NCBI GenBank assembly: GCA_964512675.1
Contig: CAZEJR010000001.1
Span: 142,320-206,319, forward strand
DNA: 64,000 nt
Origin: A07HB70 sp964512675
GTDB lineage: Archaea; Halobacteriota; Halobacteria; Halobacteriales; Haloferacaceae
Direction of reading: 5' to 3'
Within the stretch, counting starts at the first letter, position 1; each line of letters opens with the position of its first letter. The notes beneath the pieces are model-generated. The model saw only the letters and a list, made by a program, of their open reading frames with translations, was not told where the DNA came from and did not search any database. Of this stretch, positions 25,723 to 35,113 are shown piece by piece. Made by a program: the position numbers and the translations under genes.

Positions 25723-25962
25723 TCAGTCGTCTTCGAACACCATCTCCGCGACGACGTGTCGGGGGTTCTCGTCGTCGTCGTCCTCGTACTTGTACCGCTT
25801 GCCCTCCTCCTCGTCGGCCGTGGCGTTGTGGGAGCCGTCACAGTAGGGGTAGTCTGCCGACAGGCCGCACATACAGAGGTAGACGCTGCCGCCCTGCTCC
25901 TCCAGTTCGTCCTCGCCGATGGCCTTCGGCCCGTTTGCCTCGTGGGTTATCTCTCGTGACAC
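25723..25962 (-). CDS. CDGSH iron-sulfur domain protein
   Basis: A 79-residue protein with the complete CDGSH signature, CMCGLSADYPYCDGSH, whose three Cys and one His hold a 2Fe-2S cluster (mitoNEET type). The soluble form with no membrane anchor is usual in archaea. The product is likely an electron-transfer or Fe-S handling protein. The GTG at 25962 (SREITHEANGP) is chosen as start; a long upstream frame is the antisense-like continuation past thrS. The acidic tail (EDDDDENPRH) fits high-salt cytoplasm. It lies downstream of thrS in the same direction and may be co-transcribed. Confidence 0.9.
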   Translation of the reverse strand: MSREITHEANGPKAIGEDELEEQGGSVYLCMCGLSADYPYCDGSHNATADEEEGKRYKYEDDDDENPRHVVAEMVFEDD

Positions 25963-26010
25963 ACCGCACCAAACGGGTGGAGCGACAAAAGAACGAGGGC
26001 GCGAGCGGCT

Positions 26011-26113
26011 GGCCTCGGCCCCGACGGGTTCGTCGCCGGTCTCGCAGCCACACGGGGAGCCGCCTCGCCGGACGGCGCTAGTCGTCGGCCTCGGCCCCGA
26101 CGGGTTCGTCGCC
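26011..26113. repeat. 27-bp direct repeat of the thrS 3' end (26011-26037 and 26087-26113)
   Basis: The last coding bases of thrS, starting GGCCTCGGCCCCGACGGG on the plus strand, are repeated exactly 76 bp further downstream of the gene. The copy encodes the same end residues (DEPVGAEA) but lies beyond the stop, so it marks a partial tandem duplication or a slipped end of the gene. Confidence 0.8.
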
Positions 26114-28039
26114 GACGACGCCGAGGTCGACGCGCTTCGCGTCGCGTTCTGCGACCAGCGCGTCCCGGAACGCCGAGCGGGAGACGCCGTCGCGCTCGCG
26201 CTCCTGTCGGTCGCGCACCGAGACGGTGTCCCGGTCCTCCTCGCGGTCGCCGACGATCGCCATGTACGGCACGCGGTCGTCGTGGCCCGCACGGATCTTC
26301 CGCCCGACGGTCCAGTCGTGGTCCTCGACGGCTGCCCGGAGGCCCGCGTCGGCGAGTTCCTCGCGCACCCGCTCCGCGTAGGCGCGGTTGTCGTCCGAGA
26401 CCGGCAGGATTCGGACCTGTTCGGGCGCGAGCCAGAGCGGGAAGTTCCCCTTGAAGTGTTCGATCATCACGCCCATGAACCGCTCGACGGAGCCGAGGAG
26501 CGCGCGGTGGACCATCACCGGTCGGTGCTCCTCGTTGTCGCGGCCGACGTAGCTCAGGTCGAGCCGTTCCGGGATGTTGAAGTCGAGCTGGACCGTCCCG
26601 ATCGTCCACTCCCGACCGATCGCGTCCCGGGCGTCGAGCCCGATCTTGGGCCCGTAGAAGGCGGCCTCGCCGGCCTCAACGTCGTAGTCGAGCCCCTGTG
26701 ACGCTAAGGCGTCGCGGAGCGCCTCTGTCGCCTCGGCCCACATCTCGTCGCTGCCGACGGCGTTCTCGCCCCGCGTCTCGAGCTTGTAGAGGATCTCCAG
26801 GCCGAACTCCGCGTAGACCTCGTCGATGACCCGCAGGGTCTGGGTTATCTCCTCGCGGATCTGGTCGGGCCGGATGAACGCGTGGCCGTCGTCCTGTGTC
26901 AGCCCACGGACGCGCAGGAGACCGGAGAGCTCGCCCGACTGCTCGTTACGGTAGACGGTTCCGAACTCGGAGTACCGCACCGGCAGGTCGCGGTACGACC
27001 GCGTCTCCTCCCCGTAGATGTGCGCGTGGTTCGCGCAGTTCATCGGCTTCAGGCCGTACTCGGAGCCGTCCTGCTCCCACGCGAACATCTCGCCTTCCTC
27101 TCTGAACGCGTCGTAGTGTCCCGTCGGCTTCCAGAGGTTCGCGCGGTTGAGTTCGGGCGTCCACACCTCCTCGTAGCCGAGTTCGTCGTTTTTTCCGCGG
27201 ATATACTCCTCTAACTCGCGCCGAATCCGCATCCCGTTCGGATGGTAGTGTGCACAGCCGGGCGAGTGTTCGGGGATAGAGAAGAGGTCCATCTCCCGAC
27301 CGATCCGGCGGTGGTCGCGCTCTTCTGCCGCCTCGCGCCGGTCGAGGTAGTCCTGTAGGTCGCTCTCGGACGCGAACGCGGTGCCGTACACCCTGGTCAG
27401 CTGGTCGTTCGCCTCGTCGCCGCGCCAGTACGCCGACGCGATCGAGAGGAGCTTCACGGCGCCGATCTCGCCCGTCGACGCGACGTGTGGTCCCTGACAG
27501 AGGTCCTCGAACTCGCCCTGAACGTAGAAGGAGACGGGGTCCTCGCCGGCGGCCTCTGTCCGGAGCACGTCCTGTTTGAACCGGTTGTCCTCGTACGTCG
27601 CCAGAGCCGCCTCGCGCGGGCGCTCCTCTCGTTCGATAGTCAGGTCTTCCTCGACTATCGACTCCATCTCGGCCTCTATCTCGTCGAGGTCGTCCGAGTC
27701 GAGGTCGACGCCGACGACGTCGTAGTAGAAGCCGTCGTCGGTCGGCGGTCCGATCGCGAGGCTGGCCGCCGGGTAGTGGCGCTGGAGCGCCTGTGCGAAG
27801 ACGTGTGCGGCGGAGTGGCGAAGCACCCGTCGGTACTCGTCGGCGTCCTCGGTGACGATCTCGAGGTCGGCGCCGTCGTGGAGCGACGTCGCCTTGTCGA
27901 CGAGGTCGCCGTCGACCACGCCCGCAACCGTGTCCTCGCCGAGGCCGGGACCGATGGCGTAGGCGGCGTCCTCGACCGTCGCCCCCTCCGACAGTCCGAG
28001 TTCGGACCCGTCGGGGAGCGTCACCACGATCTCTCCCAT
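26078..28039 (-). CDS. thrS: Threonine--tRNA ligase
   Basis: A 653-residue class II aminoacyl-tRNA synthetase. Domain order is TGS (residues 1-60, IVVTLPDGSELGLSEGAT), the SAD editing domain with HSAAHVFAQAL near 75 and YYDVVG, the catalytic core with RNEQSGELSGLLRVRG (motif 2) and GSVERFMGVMIEHFKG (motif 3), and the anticodon-binding domain after residue 540. This is the bacterial-type layout also found in haloarchaea. The start ATG at 28039 is 98 bp from the divergent regulator gene. The 3' end shows the short duplication noted separately. Expected essential. Confidence 0.96.
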   Translation of the reverse strand: MGEIVVTLPDGSELGLSEGATVEDAAYAIGPGLGEDTVAGVVDGDLVDKATSLHDGADLEIVTEDADEYRRVLRHSAAHVFAQALQRHYPAASLAIGPPTDDGFYYDVVGVDLDSDDLDEIEAEMESIVEEDLTIEREERPREAALATYEDNRFKQDVLRTEAAGEDPVSFYVQGEFEDLCQGPHVASTGEIGAVKLLSIASAYWRGDEANDQLTRVYGTAFASESDLQDYLDRREAAEERDHRRIGREMDLFSIPEHSPGCAHYHPNGMRIRRELEEYIRGKNDELGYEEVWTPELNRANLWKPTGHYDAFREEGEMFAWEQDGSEYGLKPMNCANHAHIYGEETRSYRDLPVRYSEFGTVYRNEQSGELSGLLRVRGLTQDDGHAFIRPDQIREEITQTLRVIDEVYAEFGLEILYKLETRGENAVGSDEMWAEATEALRDALASQGLDYDVEAGEAAFYGPKIGLDARDAIGREWTIGTVQLDFNIPERLDLSYVGRDNEEHRPVMVHRALLGSVERFMGVMIEHFKGNFPLWLAPEQVRILPVSDDNRAYAERVREELADAGLRAAVEDHDWTVGRKIRAGHDDRVPYMAIVGDREEDRDTVSVRDRQERERDGVSRSAFRDALVAERDAKRVDLGVVGDEPVGAEADD

Positions 28040-28137
28040 GGTAGAGACGAACCGTCACGGGGCGAATAAGCCTGTCGTGTGCGGCGTCGATCCCGACGGC
28101 GGAACGCATTTGTACGTCGCTCGTGCAGGGCGAAACG

Positions 28138-28527
28138 ATGAGCAGCGGGGCCGACGACGAGACCGGAGGCGATCCAGACGAGGAGCCGATAGAGAGCATC
28201 CTCGACACCATCGGCGACCGTCGGACGCGCCACGTCTTGGCGTCGATCGCACACGAATCCCGGTCGGCGAAGGAGATCGCCGAGGAGCTCGACCTCTCGC
28301 TCCCGACGGTCTACCGCCGGATCGAGGAGCTCGAGGAACACGACCTCGTGACCGGGCGGACGGAGATCGCCTCGGACGGCAACCACTACCGCGTGTTCGA
28401 GTGCGCGTTCGAGAGCACCGTCATCTCGCTCGACGACGGCGAGTACGAGGTGCAGATATTTCGGGAGGGGAACGTCCCCGACAGGTTCGCGACGCTCTGG
28501 GACGACCTGAGCCGCAAGACAGAGTGA
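28138..28527 (+). CDS. Winged-helix transcriptional regulator (ArsR-like)
   Basis: A 129-residue protein with a single winged helix: ILDTIGDRRTRHVLASIAHE, then AKEIAEELDLSLPTVYRRIEEL (recognition helix) and a wing ending near residue 95. The acidic N-terminal tail and a C-terminal extension of about 40 residues with VQIFREGNVPD are typical of haloarchaeal regulators of this class. No metal-binding cysteines are seen. The stop overlaps the next gene by 4 bases, so the regulator and a small membrane protein form a pair, a common haloarchaeal arrangement. Target unknown. Confidence 0.85.
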   Translation: MSSGADDETGGDPDEEPIESILDTIGDRRTRHVLASIAHESRSAKEIAEELDLSLPTVYRRIEELEEHDLVTGRTEIASDGNHYRVFECAFESTVISLDDGEYEVQIFREGNVPDRFATLWDDLSRKTE

Positions 28528-28814
28528 GCGTGGTGCCGCCGCTCCAGTCGCTCGGAGAGGTGGTGATCGTCGGACTCCGGATGGTCGTCTTCGCGCTCGC
28601 CGGGGGTATCACCCTCATAAGCTTCCAGGCCTACCAGAAGAAGAAGAGCGACCGGCTGGAGTCGGCGTTCATCGGCTTCGCGTTCATCAGTATGGGCGTC
28701 GCGATGGCGATGCTCGGCGCATACGCAGAGGAAAACCAGGTGCTGTTCGACGTCGCCGAGATCGTCCCGTTCATCGTCGGGTTCGCGATGCTCTGGCGCT
28801 CGCTGTACCGCTGA
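28524..28814 (+). CDS. Small three-TM membrane protein paired with the regulator (DUF7521-like)
   Basis: A 96-residue protein from a GTG that overlaps the regulator stop (GTGA). Three hydrophobic segments are visible: VVIVGLRMVVFALAGGITLI, SAFIGFAFISMGVAMAMLG and LFDVAEIVPFIVGFAMLW, with a short basic loop QKKKSDR after the first. Such proteins regularly follow a winged-helix gene in haloarchaea, which suggests that the membrane protein signals to or is controlled by that regulator. No reaction is known. A GTG at 28530 is a possible alternative start. Confidence 0.8.
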   Translation: MSVVPPLQSLGEVVIVGLRMVVFALAGGITLISFQAYQKKKSDRLESAFIGFAFISMGVAMAMLGAYAEENQVLFDVAEIVPFIVGFAMLWRSLYR

Positions 28815-28857
28815 CCGGACCGGACAGCTTTACACTCGTGGCAGCCGCCCTCCGGAT

Positions 28858-30339
28858 ATGTCCGACCAGTTCGAGCGGTCGAGCGGCGTCCTCTGTCACC
28901 TCACGTCGCTCCCTGGCCCGCACGGGGTCGGCGGTCTCGGCGCTCCCGCCCACGACTTCCTCGACACCCTCGCCGCCGCCGCCCAGCGCTACTGGCAGGT
29001 GTTGCCCGTCGGCCCCACCCGTGGTGTCCACGGCGACTCGCCGTACGCGTCGCCGTCGGCGTTCGCGGGCAACCCACTCTTCGTCTCGCTCCCGCGTCTC
29101 GTCGACCGCGGGTGGCTCGACCCGCTCGACCCGCCCGACTTCCCCGCCGACGAGGTCGCCTACGACCGCGTGCGAGCCTGGACCGCAGCCGCTCTCGACC
29201 GGGCGCACGAAGGGTTCGAAACACACGCCGACGAGGCCGAGCGCGCCGCGTTCGAACGGTTTCGTGACGAGACCGACTGGCTGCAGGAGTACACACTCTA
29301 CGCCGCGCTGGCCGAGGCAAACGACGGCGACCCGTGGTACGAGTGGCCCCGGGGCCTGCGGCGGCGCGACCCCGACGCCCTGGCCGCAGCGCGTGAGACC
29401 CACGCAGACCGGGTCGACCGGCACGCGTTCGTCCAGTTCTGCTTCGACCGACAGTGGACGGCGCTACGCGAGGCCGCCGCCGACCGCGGCGTCTCCCTGC
29501 TCGGGGACCTCCCGATATACGTCGGACTCGACTCCGCGGACGTCTGGGCCGAGCGCGACGCGTTCCGCGTCGACGCCGACGGTCACCCCGACGCCGTCGC
29601 GGGCGTGCCGCCCAACCCCGACGACGACGGCCAGCGGTGGGGCAACCCGCTGTACGACTGGGAGGCGCTCGCGGCTGCCGACTTCGGCTGGTGGCGCCGG
29701 CGGGTCGACCAGCTACTGGAGCGGTTCGACGGCGCACGCCTCGACCACTTCAAAGGGTTCCACGAGTACTGGGCGATCCCTGCCGAGGCAGACGATCCCG
29801 CCGCAGGCGAGTGGGTCGAGGGGCCGGGCGAGGCGCTGTTCGACGCGATTCGTGCGGATCAGGGGCGTCTCCCGTTTGTCGCGGAGGATCTCGGGTTCCT
29901 CGACCCCGGCGCGGTCGCCCTGCGCGAGCGCCTCGGGGTTCCGGGCATGCGCGTCCCGCACTACGCCGACTGGTGCGAGGAGGGTCACATGTACCAGCCG
30001 ATGCACTACCCGCGAGACACGGCGGCGTACACCGCGACCCACGACACCGACACGACGGTCGGCTACTACCGCGGCATGGACTCCGGACACCGGGACTGTC
30101 TGCACTACAACCTCGGGATCGACGGCTCCGAGGCCGCGTGGTCGCTCGTCGACGCCGTCTGGGGGTCGAACGCCGTGCTCGCGTTCACGACGCCACAGGA
30201 CCTCCTCTCGCTCGGGAGCGAGGCGCGGCTGAACACGCCCGGCACCGCCGGGGACAACTGGCGCTGGCGGTTCCGGAGCGGAGCACTCGACGGTGTCGTC
30301 GGCCGGCTCTCGCGGCTGACCGACCGGCACGTCCGCTGA
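28858..30339 (+). CDS. malQ: 4-alpha-glucanotransferase (GH77)
   Basis: A 493-residue amylomaltase that moves alpha-1,4-glucan segments between maltodextrins and releases glucose. The start SGVLCHLTSLPGPHGVGGLG, the nucleophile region ARLDHFKGFHEYW near residue 298, the acid/base region VAEDLGFLDPGA near 343 and the end motif THDTDTTVGYY near 396 are all present, and the length matches bacterial-type MalQ. The GH15 and GH13 genes at the left of the window would use its products. It follows the regulator and membrane-protein pair by 43 bp, but a separate function for that pair is likely. Confidence 0.94.
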   Translation: MSDQFERSSGVLCHLTSLPGPHGVGGLGAPAHDFLDTLAAAAQRYWQVLPVGPTRGVHGDSPYASPSAFAGNPLFVSLPRLVDRGWLDPLDPPDFPADEVAYDRVRAWTAAALDRAHEGFETHADEAERAAFERFRDETDWLQEYTLYAALAEANDGDPWYEWPRGLRRRDPDALAAARETHADRVDRHAFVQFCFDRQWTALREAAADRGVSLLGDLPIYVGLDSADVWAERDAFRVDADGHPDAVAGVPPNPDDDGQRWGNPLYDWEALAAADFGWWRRRVDQLLERFDGARLDHFKGFHEYWAIPAEADDPAAGEWVEGPGEALFDAIRADQGRLPFVAEDLGFLDPGAVALRERLGVPGMRVPHYADWCEEGHMYQPMHYPRDTAAYTATHDTDTTVGYYRGMDSGHRDCLHYNLGIDGSEAAWSLVDAVWGSNAVLAFTTPQDLLSLGSEARLNTPGTAGDNWRWRFRSGALDGVVGRLSRLTDRHVR

Positions 30340-30342
30340 CGG

Positions 30343-30520
30343 CTACAGGAGCCCGACCACCCGCAGGAGGGCGTCGGCGCGACACGGGCCACGGGAGCGC
30401 GAACACGCCGAGCACGGCGACGTACCGGACGGCTGCGAACGCCGCCCAGCCGTGGGTTCCGGTCACCCACCGGAGGAGCGGGGTCGTCTCGAGGCCCGGC
30501 CCGGTACGACAGTCCTCGCA
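30343..30520 (-). pseudogene. Remnant of a small membrane protein (DUF5658-like), frameshifted
   Basis: The minus strand reads TGPGLETTPLLRWVTGTHGW followed by a hydrophobic segment (YVAVLGVFALPW), similar to the second half of haloarchaeal DUF5658-type membrane proteins, where an E-x-NP motif precedes the last membrane helices. The frame is then lost. A one-step shift gives ADALLRVVGLL and a stop at 30343, a natural-looking end. The N-terminal half and start are gone. The gene family is a tentative reading. Confidence 0.35.
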
Positions 30521-30770
30521 GTCGCGCCGACGGCGAACGGGCGGCGAAGCGACAGCCCGGGCCGCGCCTGGCCGAGCGCGTACCGCCACCACCGCCGACC
30601 GACGTCGGCGGCGTGTCGTCGCACGGACGCCACGGCCGGGTCTTTCGTTCACGTCTGCTGACAATTTCGCCGAGACGGGGACGGAGAACCCGACACCGGC
30701 GCGGGGAGCGGCGACACTCCCGGTCGACCGCAACCGTCAGGCCCATGCCCGCGACGCCGTTCCGACGGCC
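30521..30770. other. Upstream region of ogg
   Basis: No further gene is seen between the membrane-protein remnant and ogg. The stretch is host-like in composition, and no convincing TATA box stands out near the ogg start. Confidence 0.3.
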
Positions 30771-31709
30771 ATGGAACGCGGCACGATCCGGCTCGCCGAC
30801 CTCGCGGGGCCGTTCGACCTCCAGGCCACCGTCGAGAGCGGCCAGACCTACCTCTGGGACCGCACCGACGGCGGGATGTACGACGACGACGTCACACACG
30901 GCGGGTCGGCGTGGTACGAGACGGTCGTCCCACCCCTCGACGACGTCGGCAACAGCCGTGCCGTGGTCCGGGTGCGACAGACCGACGGTCGGCTGGAGTG
31001 GGAGTCGACGACCGACGCGGTGCCGGTACTCACCCACCTCCTGCGTCTCGACGACGACTTGCTCGCCGTCCGCGAGGCCTGCTCCGACCTGCCGCTGGTC
31101 CGACAGTCCTTCGACGCCTATCCCGGGATGCGGCTGGTGCGCGACCCGCCGTTCGAGACGCTCGTCTCGTTTATCTGTTCTGCACAGATGCGTGTCGCCC
31201 GCATCCACGGGATGCAGGTCGCACTCGCCGAGGCGTTCGGCGAGCGTGTGACGATGGGCGACCGGACCTACCACGCGTCCCCGACGCCGGACGCGCTCGC
31301 GGCGGCGACGGAGACGGACCTCCGTGACCTCTCCCTGGGCTACCGCGCGCCGTACGTCCGCCGGACCGCCGAGATGGTGTCCGAGGGCGACGCCCACCCG
31401 GCTGCCGCGCGCGACCTGCCCTACGAGGAGGCGCGCGACTACCTCACGCAGTTCGTCGGCGTCGGCGAGAAGGTGGCCGACTGTGTCCTGCTGTTCTCGC
31501 TCGGCTTTCTCGAGGCCGTCCCGCTGGACACGTGGATACGGACGGCCATCGCGGACCACTTTCCAGACTGCGACCGTGGCTCGTACGCCGAGACGTCGCG
31601 CGCGATTCGCGAGCGGCTGGGCGGACAGTACGCGGGCTACGCGCAGACGTACGTCTTCTTCGCGCTCCGAACCGGGAGACTCGGCGAAGAGGGCGTCTCG
31701 GACGACTGA
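30771..31709 (+). CDS. ogg: 8-oxoguanine DNA glycosylase/AP lyase (OGG1 family)
   Basis: A 312-residue base-excision repair enzyme. The N-terminal OGG_N-like domain includes FDLQATVESGQTYLWDR, and the HhH-GPD domain shows FVGVGEKVADCVLLFSLG (Lys of the hairpin is the Schiff-base nucleophile) and AVPLDTWIR, where Asp is the catalytic acid. The layout is that of eukaryotic-like OGG1 rather than AGOG. The ATG at 30771 is preceded by TTCCGACGGCC without a clear ribosome site; the frame is open upstream but uninformative. It removes oxidised guanine from DNA, useful in sunlit brine. Confidence 0.9.
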   Translation: MERGTIRLADLAGPFDLQATVESGQTYLWDRTDGGMYDDDVTHGGSAWYETVVPPLDDVGNSRAVVRVRQTDGRLEWESTTDAVPVLTHLLRLDDDLLAVREACSDLPLVRQSFDAYPGMRLVRDPPFETLVSFICSAQMRVARIHGMQVALAEAFGERVTMGDRTYHASPTPDALAAATETDLRDLSLGYRAPYVRRTAEMVSEGDAHPAAARDLPYEEARDYLTQFVGVGEKVADCVLLFSLGFLEAVPLDTWIRTAIADHFPDCDRGSYAETSRAIRERLGGQYAGYAQTYVFFALRTGRLGEEGVSDD

Positions 31710-32589
31710 TCGGTCCACGCAGGGGTGGGCGGCGCGACCGCGGCCTACGCGTCAGTTCTGCGCTCGAACGCCGGGCGAGCGGGTCGGCGAGACGCGGCTC
31801 TGTCCCGACTGTCGGCCCGCCACACACCGCGACGTCGACACCCGGACGCGCCGGGGGGACGGCAGGGTGCCGTGGTCGCCTCGCGTCGACGATGACCGGC
31901 CGAGGACCCCGCGACAGTAGCTCCGCTCCCGGGCAGACGACCCACCGGTCGCCCGCGGTCGGCGTCGAGCAGCCAGACGTGGTCGTTCGAGCCCGAAGCC
32001 CGGTCTCGGCAGTTCGTCGCCCGGACTGCGGGTCGATTCCGGCAGTCCACACCCGGGCTCAGAGCGGCCCCGACCTCGGTTCAGGTCCGGGTCCGGAAGC
32101 GTCTCCTCGAAGTCTACCACCCGGACGGATCCACTCGGATCAGTTCAAAGAGGCACCCTCGTCTGTCCGGAGCGAGGACGAGCCCGACCCCGAGCCACGG
32201 GGGTCGTCTCGAGGAGCCGGTCGTGTCGCGCAACCAGAACACCCGACGTCGGCGGGTGGTCTCTGAACGAGGTGTCGGGGGTGTAGCTCCCTCCCGAGAT
32301 TCGGGACACCTTCGACGGCAGAACCCCGGCTCGGACCGCTGGGCCGAGGGCCTCTGTTCCGGCTGTCGACTCCGCAGGCTCCCCGGTGTCGGGGCCGGCT
32401 CCCGGAGCGTAGACGACCGTTCGCCTCCGACCGTCGTGGGCACGCCGTAGACTGTCACTGCCGAAGCGTGGCGACGTAGCTCGCGTACCGGTCGTCAGCG
32501 ACTCTGTGCTCGCCCCGCGGGACGTATGTACTCCACAGGGCGCACAGCCGCCTGGCAGCCGGCGGTGCGGCGAGCCTGTGCCCCGCTAG
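31710..32589. other. 880-bp stretch with no recognisable gene
   Basis: Many overlapping frames exist because of high GC content, but none has a family-like sequence or acidic composition. The minus-strand frame near 31745-32050 carries NDHVWLLDADRG, which may be a scrap of an old gene, yet lacks any continuation I can name. Confidence 0.4.
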
Positions 32590-32772
32590 TCACCCCCGCT
32601 GCCCCGGGTGGTCGTCCTCCTCCGCGCCGCCGCGTCGCGCGACGGCGATGCCCGCGACTATCAGCACCCCCCCGAGCCCGAACAGCCCGAGCGTGAGCTC
32701 CTGTCCGGAGAGCAACAGTCCCGCGCCGATTAGCAAGGTGGCGACCAGGTGAAGCACCGCAGTCAGGTTCAT
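32590..32772 (-). CDS. Small two-TM membrane protein
   Basis: A 60-residue protein starting at an ATG (32772) with two hydrophobic segments, LTAVLHLVATLLIGAGLLLSG and TLGLFGLGGVLIVAGIAVA, and a short charged tail (RRGGAEEDD). The pattern of an ATG followed by a clean membrane hairpin supports a real gene. No family is known to me. It lies alone in a gene-poor region. Confidence 0.6.
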   Translation of the reverse strand: MNLTAVLHLVATLLIGAGLLLSGQELTLGLFGLGGVLIVAGIAVARRGGAEEDDHPGQRG

Positions 32773-33008
32773 ACACCGGTGAGAGTCTGCCGAGTCAAGA
32801 GAGATCGGGCTCTCTCGACGAGACCGGCCCGAGGCCGTCGTGGCCCCGACTGACTCCAGTGCGACTGGGCGACTCCGCCGGGTCCCGCGACCCGTCGACG
32901 GGCGGCGTACAGTCGGAGCGCCGACTCCGGGTGCACGTCACGACGGAGGCGTCCGAGTGTACTCCCCGCAGGAACACTGCCACACCGCGTGGACCGGGGG
33001 CGTCCCTG

Positions 33009-33158
33009 TCAGAACCGGAACACGGCGATCTCCCCGTCGCAGTTCGGACACACCGACGCGTCTGGGTCGACGTTCAGCCCACACTCTCGGCACTCGTAGT
33101 GGTCGCCGTCCGGCGCCTCAGTCGACCCCCCGTCTGCGATTACGCTGAGCAGCCGCAT
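33009..33158 (-). CDS. 49-residue zinc-ribbon protein
   Basis: Starts MRLLSVIADGGS and carries two CxxC knuckles, CRECGLNVD and CPNCDGE, followed by a short hydrophobic end. Small single zinc-ribbon proteins of this type are numerous in haloarchaea and usually of unknown role. The ATG at 33158 is chosen because the upstream part of the frame lacks protein character. Confidence 0.7.
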   Translation of the reverse strand: MRLLSVIADGGSTEAPDGDHYECRECGLNVDPDASVCPNCDGEIAVFRF

Positions 33159-34168
33159 CGTCGTAGTAGTTTCGCGCGGTCGTATCGATATAGCTGTTGT
33201 GGCCGAGCCCCGGGGGACCGTCGTGGGCGCAGTCGAGCGTCGCCGCCCCCTCACGACGGCGCATCTACCTCGGGAGGTGGTCAGCGCGCCGTCACGCGCG
33301 ACGGTGGCGCCGACACGGGGGTCGCCCGACGGAGGAGACGGTCAGGCCAGTAGCGCTCGGACACGGCGCAGCGGCGCTCGAAGCGCCCGCGCCACGGGGC
33401 TCCGGACCGGCGACGACGGCGTTCGGCCTCGCCGGTCGTCGCTCGTCTGCTCGTCGTCGTGCAGTTCGGCTCGCGCGGTCGACTCCTCGTCAGTCCGTCG
33501 TCGTGTCCGTGGCCGGTGACACATGACGACTCACACTACGGTCGAGAGGTTATAAATCGTGAGGGATACGGCTGGCACGGGAGGACGGCGGCCACAGACG
33601 CCGGTGTGGTCCTGTGCCGGCGTGCGCTGCGACCCGAAGGCAGCCGTGCGTCCGTCGCTCGCGTGTGCGCCGAACCCGGCGGCACCGACCCCTCTCCGAC
33701 ACGGCGTCGTCGACAGAGCGGCGCTGTCACGACGAACGGTTCTCCGTCCCCCGGCAGACCCGACGCCGTCGCCGCGCGACGAGGTCGACGAGCGCGGCGC
33801 CGTGAGGGGTCGGTGACGAGAGGTCACCGAACGCCGTCGGTCTACAGACGGAGCGGTCGGTCGACCGGCGCGCTCTGGCGCGCGAGGAACAGGCGTCTTC
33901 AGGCGCGGACGGGCCGCGGAGCGACCCTCACTCGCCTGTCGGGGCGAGCGTCGATTCGACCCTCGGGGGATCGGACGACGACTGTCGTCTCACGCAGTGG
34001 CCGGCGCGTGCGGGTGACCGCGATCATCGTCACCGTCTCACCCGACAGCCGGTGGCTGAATCTCCGTCGCTCGGAAACCTCCGTGTTCGCTCCGGACAGC
34101 ACATCGCCCCTCTCTGCGAGACCACTGTGACTGTGAGTACAACGGTCGGGGGCGACGGCGACGGAGAC
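33159..34168. other. 1.0-kb stretch with no recognisable gene
   Basis: Frames are long only because stops are rare. None has acidic composition, a family motif or a membrane segment. The sequence TATAAATCG near 33551-33559 could be a promoter element on either strand, but no gene starts there. Confidence 0.4.
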
Positions 34169-35113
34169 TCAGCTCTCGGTGTACTCCCCGAAGCGGACGT
34201 CGACGAGGTACGTCTGGCCCTGCCAGCGCACGAGCCACTCACCGTCGAACTCGTTGCTTCGAATCGCGTCCCGCTCGCGGAACCGGTCGACGACCGACCG
34301 GAACGCGGTGTCGTCCTCACCGTCGGCGGTGTAGCCGCCGTCTGCCGCCTGTCTGAGCACGTCGCGCTCCTCGGTCGAGAGACCCGACAGCGTGAACTGG
34401 TACTCCGCCCGGAGCTGGGCCGCGTAGGCCTCGTCGCTCGCAAACCGTTCCTCGGCTGTGTACCGGTACGTCCTGCGGGTGGTCTGTCTCACCTCCGTGA
34501 CGCGGACCCGGTAGCGCTCACCCTCGACGACGACGACCCGCTCGGTCGTCTCGTCTCTGTCTGCGAGCGCCGAGTCCGACAGCTCGTCGGGCATGTACAC
34601 CCCGAGTTTGCCGACGTCGTAGCCGTCGTCCCGGCGGTCGGATACGGGCGGAAACAGCTCTCCGAGCGCACGGCGGTCGGCGGGCGGGAGCGCCGAGAAC
34701 CGGACCGCGTCGGTACCGGTCACGTTCGCCGGATCGTAGTCGACCTCGAGCTGAGCAGCGTAGGCCGTCTCCTCGTCGACGACGGTGCGTGACAGGTCGT
34801 AGTACGCGCCGTCGTAGCGGTACGGTACGTCGCCAGATTCGATCGCTCGGCTGCCGATGGCAGTGTCGTTCGCGGCGCCGGTCTCGACGGCCTCGCTGAC
34901 GACGCGGCCGCGCTCGGTGTCGGGGTCAACCGACTGACTGTTCGCCTCGGCGAGTCGCGCGTCGTCTGCTTCGGTGAGCGTGATCGACCCCGGGCCGGCA
35001 CACCCGGCGAGGGCGACGACCACGAACAGCAGGCCGACTGCGAGCGGGAGCCGAGAGCGACGGTTCGTGTCGGGAGGGTCGGTCGTTCTGCCGTCGGACA
35101 TGAGTTCTGGCAT
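34169..35113 (-). CDS. Secreted lipoprotein of unknown function
   Basis: A 314-residue acidic protein. The N-terminus (NRRSRLPLAVGLLFVVVALAG) is a Sec-type signal with a lipobox LAGC, so the mature protein is lipid-anchored outside. The body has no motif I recognise; two similar blocks (YRYDGAYYDLSRTVVDEETAYAAQLE and, later, RYTAEERFASDEAYAAQLRAE in shortened form) suggest an internal duplication around residues 100 and 220. An ATG at 35101 is an alternative start. It stands alone between gene-free stretches. Confidence 0.72.
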   Translation of the reverse strand: MPELMSDGRTTDPPDTNRRSRLPLAVGLLFVVVALAGCAGPGSITLTEADDARLAEANSQSVDPDTERGRVVSEAVETGAANDTAIGSRAIESGDVPYRYDGAYYDLSRTVVDEETAYAAQLEVDYDPANVTGTDAVRFSALPPADRRALGELFPPVSDRRDDGYDVGKLGVYMPDELSDSALADRDETTERVVVVEGERYRVRVTEVRQTTRRTYRYTAEERFASDEAYAAQLRAEYQFTLSGLSTEERDVLRQAADGGYTADGEDDTAFRSVVDRFRERDAIRSNEFDGEWLVRWQGQTYLVDVRFGEYTES

